A stretch of DNA of 64,000 nt from Erysipelothrix tonsillarum DSM 14972. Lineage in GTDB: Bacteria; Bacillota_I; Bacilli_A; Erysipelotrichales; Erysipelotrichaceae. Location of the stretch: contig NZ_KB892377.1 in assembly GCF_000373785.1 (NCBI RefSeq), forward strand, positions 425,617 through 489,616, in the 5' to 3' direction. The translations under genes and the position numbers were made by a program. Shown piece after piece: positions 60,730-64,000 of the stretch (the stretch's first letter is position 1; each line of letters opens with the position of its first letter). The notes beneath the pieces are model-generated. The model did no database searches, was not told the DNA's origin, and saw only the letters and a program-made list of their open reading frames with translations.

Positions 60730-63132
60730 ATGAATACTATACATATCAAAAAATCAGAATCCTGCTCGCTCGCAGGCATTGCTATGAATAATGGAATTGT
60801 TGTTGTTAGAAGAAATTTGCCATATCGAACGTTTTTAAAGCGCATTGAAGAAAAAGAATTTGAAGCTAATAAAGCATTTCAAGTGATCTATGTGGTAAAA
60901 GGGATGATCGGATTACGTGTTAATGGATCTTACTTAAACTTAAATGAGGGTGATGTCTATATTTTAGAACCGAATCGTGCACATTGTTTTTATGCAAACA
61001 GCCGCGATAATATAATTCTTGTAGCCCAAATTGATGCCGCCTTCGCGGAAGAACATTTTAATTTATCTGCACAAGTAAGTTTAGATAGTACATTAAAGGA
61101 TCAACGCAACAAAATTCGTTTGATTGAATCGGTCCGTCATCTGTACGCTCAAAAAGAAGCAGGTGAGGTTACGTTTGAACAAAGTTATCATGCTTCAAAA
61201 GAAGTGGTGGATGCGATCAAACTCTTTGTAATGAGTCAGAAACGAACTGTGGTTAGCACCGATTCGATTGAATCGATCGTCATCGATATTACTGAAAAGT
61301 ATGCCGATGCAAAAAACGAAAAAATTACGTTGGAAGGACTTGCCGAAGAATATAATGTCAGTGGGGCCTATCTTTCAAGAATGTTTAAAAAAATAACGGG
61401 TGTCAACGTCAGTGAATATTTTCGCGTAAGCCGTATTAATTACGCTGTAGATTGCCTTGTTAATACGGATTTATCAATGACTGAAATATCAAACCATTGT
61501 GGGTTTTTGGATATTAAAGCGTTAGGAAGAGACTTTCAAAAGGTATTTGGTTTATCACCAACACAATTTCGCAAACAATATACAACGGAATACATAACGA
61601 CATTAGAACATCAGTTAGCTTCCGATAGTAAGGTGCGTTATTTTCTAGAAGTTGGTACAAAAAAACCAAGTCAAACTGAAAATGAACCGATTAAAGCCTT
61701 GGAAGCTACCATAAATCCCAATTTTATTAAAGGACACTTTCGTAATGCTTGGGGTGTTGTTATTGATTTAGATTGTATTGTTGATCGAGATTTCTTAAGT
61801 ATCGCTGAGCTTCGAGAGACTCTAATGCACTTTAAATTTAAGACTGTTAAAATTAAACTTGCCTTTATTGATGGAGTGTTTAAACTTCAGACAAAAGCGG
61901 GGACACTGCGTGATTTTTCTCCTTTTGAAATTTATAATATTTTCACAGTCTTTACCGAATTCGATATAATTCCGGTACTCCGTCTTGATTTTGTTACGTT
62001 TAATACTCTTCTTCAAGAGGGAGCAAGCCTCCACGAGGTGAATCAAGCAGTTTTAGGGATGCAACGAGCTTTAGATGATGCTTCTTTAATTATCAGTAAT
62101 TCAAAACTCCAGGAATGGGGCTACGAATTGTACTTTCCAACAATCAATGCTGCAGTAAGTGATCAGGTGCGTAGACCTTTATTTAAGGAATGCATCCATA
62201 CCTTCGTGAATGTTCTACAATCGAAGTTTGATCAAGATAAGGTACGTTGGGGATTGTATTTAGGGGCATTTGATTCAAATACTCGAGAAATTAATAAGGA
62301 ATATCTTGAAATGATTGCGCAAATGAATATTGAACCCGCGTTTTATACGTGTGACCTTAATTTTATCGATAACGATCTAGGGAGTGAATTGCTACTACCT
62401 AAAATCTTAAATGATATACGCGAAATCAATCTTGCAATACGATCAAATTTACCTGCAGATCGATTAGGTCGACATATCGTCGCTGCATCCTTCAACTATG
62501 CTGTTGATGATGATTATCGTTGGAATGATGCATTTGAAAATCCATTCTATAATTTATTGTTCCTTCCGATTTTATTGCAATTGAGTCTTGGTGATTTCTA
62601 TTTCTCTTCATGGAATATTATCACTAAGCCACATCAAGACTTCATACCATTGCCTTATTCAAGCTTCTATAACTGTTTAGGTGTCGAACGAATGCCGTTT
62701 TACGTTCTAAAATTTCTTCAAGATCTCTTTAGTACCATTGTTGATTATGGAGAAGGTTATATAGTGACACGTAACCATCATGATTATGCGATTATTGTTT
62801 ATTCGAACTATTATGAATCATATCGTCGTATTGATGCTCATGATCGTAACATGGGTGCAGAATATGAACGCAAAGTAAATTTTAAAATTGAAAGCTTACA
62901 CGGTCGTTATAAAATGACGGAGCGATATCTAGATTATAAAAATGCGTATTTCTGCCAAAAATGGGTTGAAGATACTGGGATTGCGAACATTACACCTGAA
63001 GAGCGTGAATACATTCGCCAACAGACGAATCCAAGTATGAAGGTTAAATATTTGGAATTAGACGGTGAATTAGATTATACATTTAATCAGAGCCTTTTGA
63101 ATATTAGTCTTATTAAGTTAAATAAAATATAA
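60730..63132 (+). CDS. AraC-family regulator fused to a GH39-like C-terminal domain
   Basis: An 800-residue protein. N-terminal cupin sensor (30-110, YLNLNEGDVYILEPNRAHCF), AraC HTH at about 190-290 (LEGLAEEYNVSGAYLSRMFK, MTEISNHCGFLDIKALGRDF, SPTQFRKQY), then a ~500-residue region resembling GH39 beta-xylosidase barrels in sequence spacing (IIPVLRLDFVTF, EWGYELYFP, ALYLG-like GLYLGAF). Such fused regulators probably sense an oligosaccharide with the barrel and control sugar genes. I see no clear pair of catalytic Glu, so catalysis is doubtful. Its target is not adjacent. Confidence 0.78.
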   Translation: MNTIHIKKSESCSLAGIAMNNGIVVVRRNLPYRTFLKRIEEKEFEANKAFQVIYVVKGMIGLRVNGSYLNLNEGDVYILEPNRAHCFYANSRDNIILVAQIDAAFAEEHFNLSAQVSLDSTLKDQRNKIRLIESVRHLYAQKEAGEVTFEQSYHASKEVVDAIKLFVMSQKRTVVSTDSIESIVIDITEKYADAKNEKITLEGLAEEYNVSGAYLSRMFKKITGVNVSEYFRVSRINYAVDCLVNTDLSMTEISNHCGFLDIKALGRDFQKVFGLSPTQFRKQYTTEYITTLEHQLASDSKVRYFLEVGTKKPSQTENEPIKALEATINPNFIKGHFRNAWGVVIDLDCIVDRDFLSIAELRETLMHFKFKTVKIKLAFIDGVFKLQTKAGTLRDFSPFEIYNIFTVFTEFDIIPVLRLDFVTFNTLLQEGASLHEVNQAVLGMQRALDDASLIISNSKLQEWGYELYFPTINAAVSDQVRRPLFKECIHTFVNVLQSKFDQDKVRWGLYLGAFDSNTREINKEYLEMIAQMNIEPAFYTCDLNFIDNDLGSELLLPKILNDIREINLAIRSNLPADRLGRHIVAASFNYAVDDDYRWNDAFENPFYNLLFLPILLQLSLGDFYFSSWNIITKPHQDFIPLPYSSFYNCLGVERMPFYVLKFLQDLFSTIVDYGEGYIVTRNHHDYAIIVYSNYYESYRRIDAHDRNMGAEYERKVNFKIESLHGRYKMTERYLDYKNAYFCQKWVEDTGIANITPEEREYIRQQTNPSMKVKYLELDGELDYTFNQSLLNISLIKLNKI

Positions 63133-63159
63133 AAAGATACCAAATTCAGGTATCTTTTT
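63131..63159 (+). terminator. Terminator of the AraC/GH39 gene
   Basis: AAAAAGATACC, AAATTCA, GGTATCTTTTT. Confidence 0.85.
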
Positions 63160-63331
63160 ATATTTTTTCACATTTAATACAATTATGCACAAGTACAGTG
63201 ACAAATAATGCGTAGTCAAGAACAAACAAAGTGATAAGGTTAAAATTTTGTGAAATTCACGTCAAATTAGTGGTAGATAGGTGCATGAGATAATCATATA
63301 CTATCTATGTCGGTGATGAGGAGATTCTATA

Positions 63332-64000
63332 GTGAATATTATTGTTTATATTGTTTTAACTACCATATTTTTTACACTAGGATACAACATTTCAAGATTT
63401 GTGGAAGATACAGTAGCTTGGAAACAACGAAGAAACAATAAGATCTATCAGGTCTTTCGTCCAGAAGATGCGCATGACGCATTGATGAATGGCATTTATG
63501 TCGGTGTAGCTACTTTAGTTGCATACACATCATTCGCTTTGTTTGAAGCAACTGTAATGTCCGTAATTGCTTTCTTAGCAATTTACGGTATTCGAATCGA
63601 TCAACGCATTCGAATTATTCCAAACGAATTGGTACTCAGTGTATTAGTTATTGGAGTCATCTATCAGTTTGTTGCAAATGGATTTCATGGATTGTCAACT
63701 GGACTCATAGCAATGCTATTAACAGGTATTCTGTTCTTTGCTACAGCCTTCTTGACAAAAGCATTCTCTGGAAGTCTCGGTGTGGGAGCAGGCGATATAA
63801 AGCTTGCAATTGCATTATCATTTATGTTGGGATTACCTAATATTCTAACATTTCTAATAGGTATCGTACTTTGCTTGTTAATTTACATTGTTATTGGTTT
63901 CTACACTAAAACGATGTACATCGGTAGTACATTCCCCATGTGTACACAATTAATGGGCGGTGCATTATTTGCACTGTATTACCCAGTCATCAGTATGTTG
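63332..64000 (+). CDS. A24-family prepilin peptidase (type IV leader peptidase), partial
   Basis: A GTG at 63332 behind GAGGAG opens a frame that continues past the window end (223 codons seen). It is an aspartyl membrane protease with several hydrophobic segments. The first catalytic Asp is in RIDQRIRIIPNELVL and the second in GVGAGDIKLAIAL, the G-x-GD motif of family A24. It would cut type IV pilin-like or competence pseudopilin leaders. The long N-terminal methylation domain with Cys pairs is absent, as in archaeal and some Firmicute forms. Neighbours outside the window would reveal its pilin substrates. Confidence 0.82.
   Translation, partial: MNIIVYIVLTTIFFTLGYNISRFVEDTVAWKQRRNNKIYQVFRPEDAHDALMNGIYVGVATLVAYTSFALFEATVMSVIAFLAIYGIRIDQRIRIIPNELVLSVLVIGVIYQFVANGFHGLSTGLIAMLLTGILFFATAFLTKAFSGSLGVGAGDIKLAIALSFMLGLPNILTFLIGIVLCLLIYIVIGFYTKTMYIGSTFPMCTQLMGGALFALYYPVISML

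Overview
The window looks like chromosome from a low-GC Firmicute of the Erysipelotrichaceae, most likely Erysipelothrix (possibly E. rhusiopathiae). This rests on AT-rich codon use, strong AGGAGG-type ribosome binding sites, three LPxTG-type wall-anchored surface proteins, a LicD-type phosphotransferase, a fermentative gene set (arginine deiminase pathway, PTS) and little biosynthesis. The genus is an inference from gene content; no rRNA or housekeeping marker settles it. Apart from small hairpins and one tRNA-like relic I see no prophage, insertion sequence, integrase or CRISPR array, so this is mostly core chromosome with a few decaying genes.

Layout. 1-5.6 kb: a NERD-domain protein cut by the window edge, an orphan F420 gamma-glutamyl ligase-like protein, a licD broken by two poly-A indels, proline iminopeptidase, a Cof-type phosphatase, a small membrane protein, a MepB-family protein and an inorganic pyrophosphatase relic with three in-frame stops. 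5.9-16.8 kb: a cation-coupled amino/dicarboxylic acid symporter, a wall-anchored C69 dipeptidase, a lipoprotein cyclophilin and a giant wall-anchored beta-galactosidase resembling pneumococcal BgaA, split by a one-base frameshift. 16.9-26 kb: a YwaF-like membrane protein, a metal-binding lipoprotein, an MFS transporter, a COG0523 metallochaperone GTPase with a partner protein, and a 1368-residue collagen-binding-type adhesin. 26-34.5 kb: LipL-like octanoyl transferase, RluA-type pseudouridine synthase, DUF454 with a CydDC-like ABC exporter pair, Ogt and a solo B3/B4 protein.

34.8-41.1 kb holds the arginine deiminase operon arcABCD behind tandem cre-like sites and a structured leader, then a tRNA-like relic, a perfect 16-bp inverted repeat and an AraC regulator with two HTH domains. 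41-50 kb: nucleoid-associated protein, DegV, DagK, an Agr-like two-component pair whose kinase has two helical kinase modules separated by membrane segments, then an ABC exporter. 50-53 kb: a membrane-tethered L7/L12-like domain, DUF1538 transporter-like protein and a tandem PII-like protein. 53-57 kb: a CcpA-type controlled PTS EIIC/DUF3284/MupG/GntR operon. 57-64 kb: an ABC-F ATPase with a leader-peptide attenuator, a G5-domain protein, a VanZ protein, an AraC/GH39-like regulator and the start of an A24 prepilin peptidase.

Together the genes describe a host-associated fermenter: surface glycosidase, peptidase and adhesin act outside the cell; amino acids and PTS sugars enter; arginine supplies ATP through carbamate kinase; and catabolite-type operators lie in front of bgaA, arcA and the PTS genes. 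The most noteworthy points are the ABC-F attenuator (58.6 kb), the double-module histidine kinase (44.9 kb), the DUF1538 plus tandem PII pair (50.8-53.0 kb), the frameshifted licD and bgaA, and the tRNA-like relic beside the arc operon.
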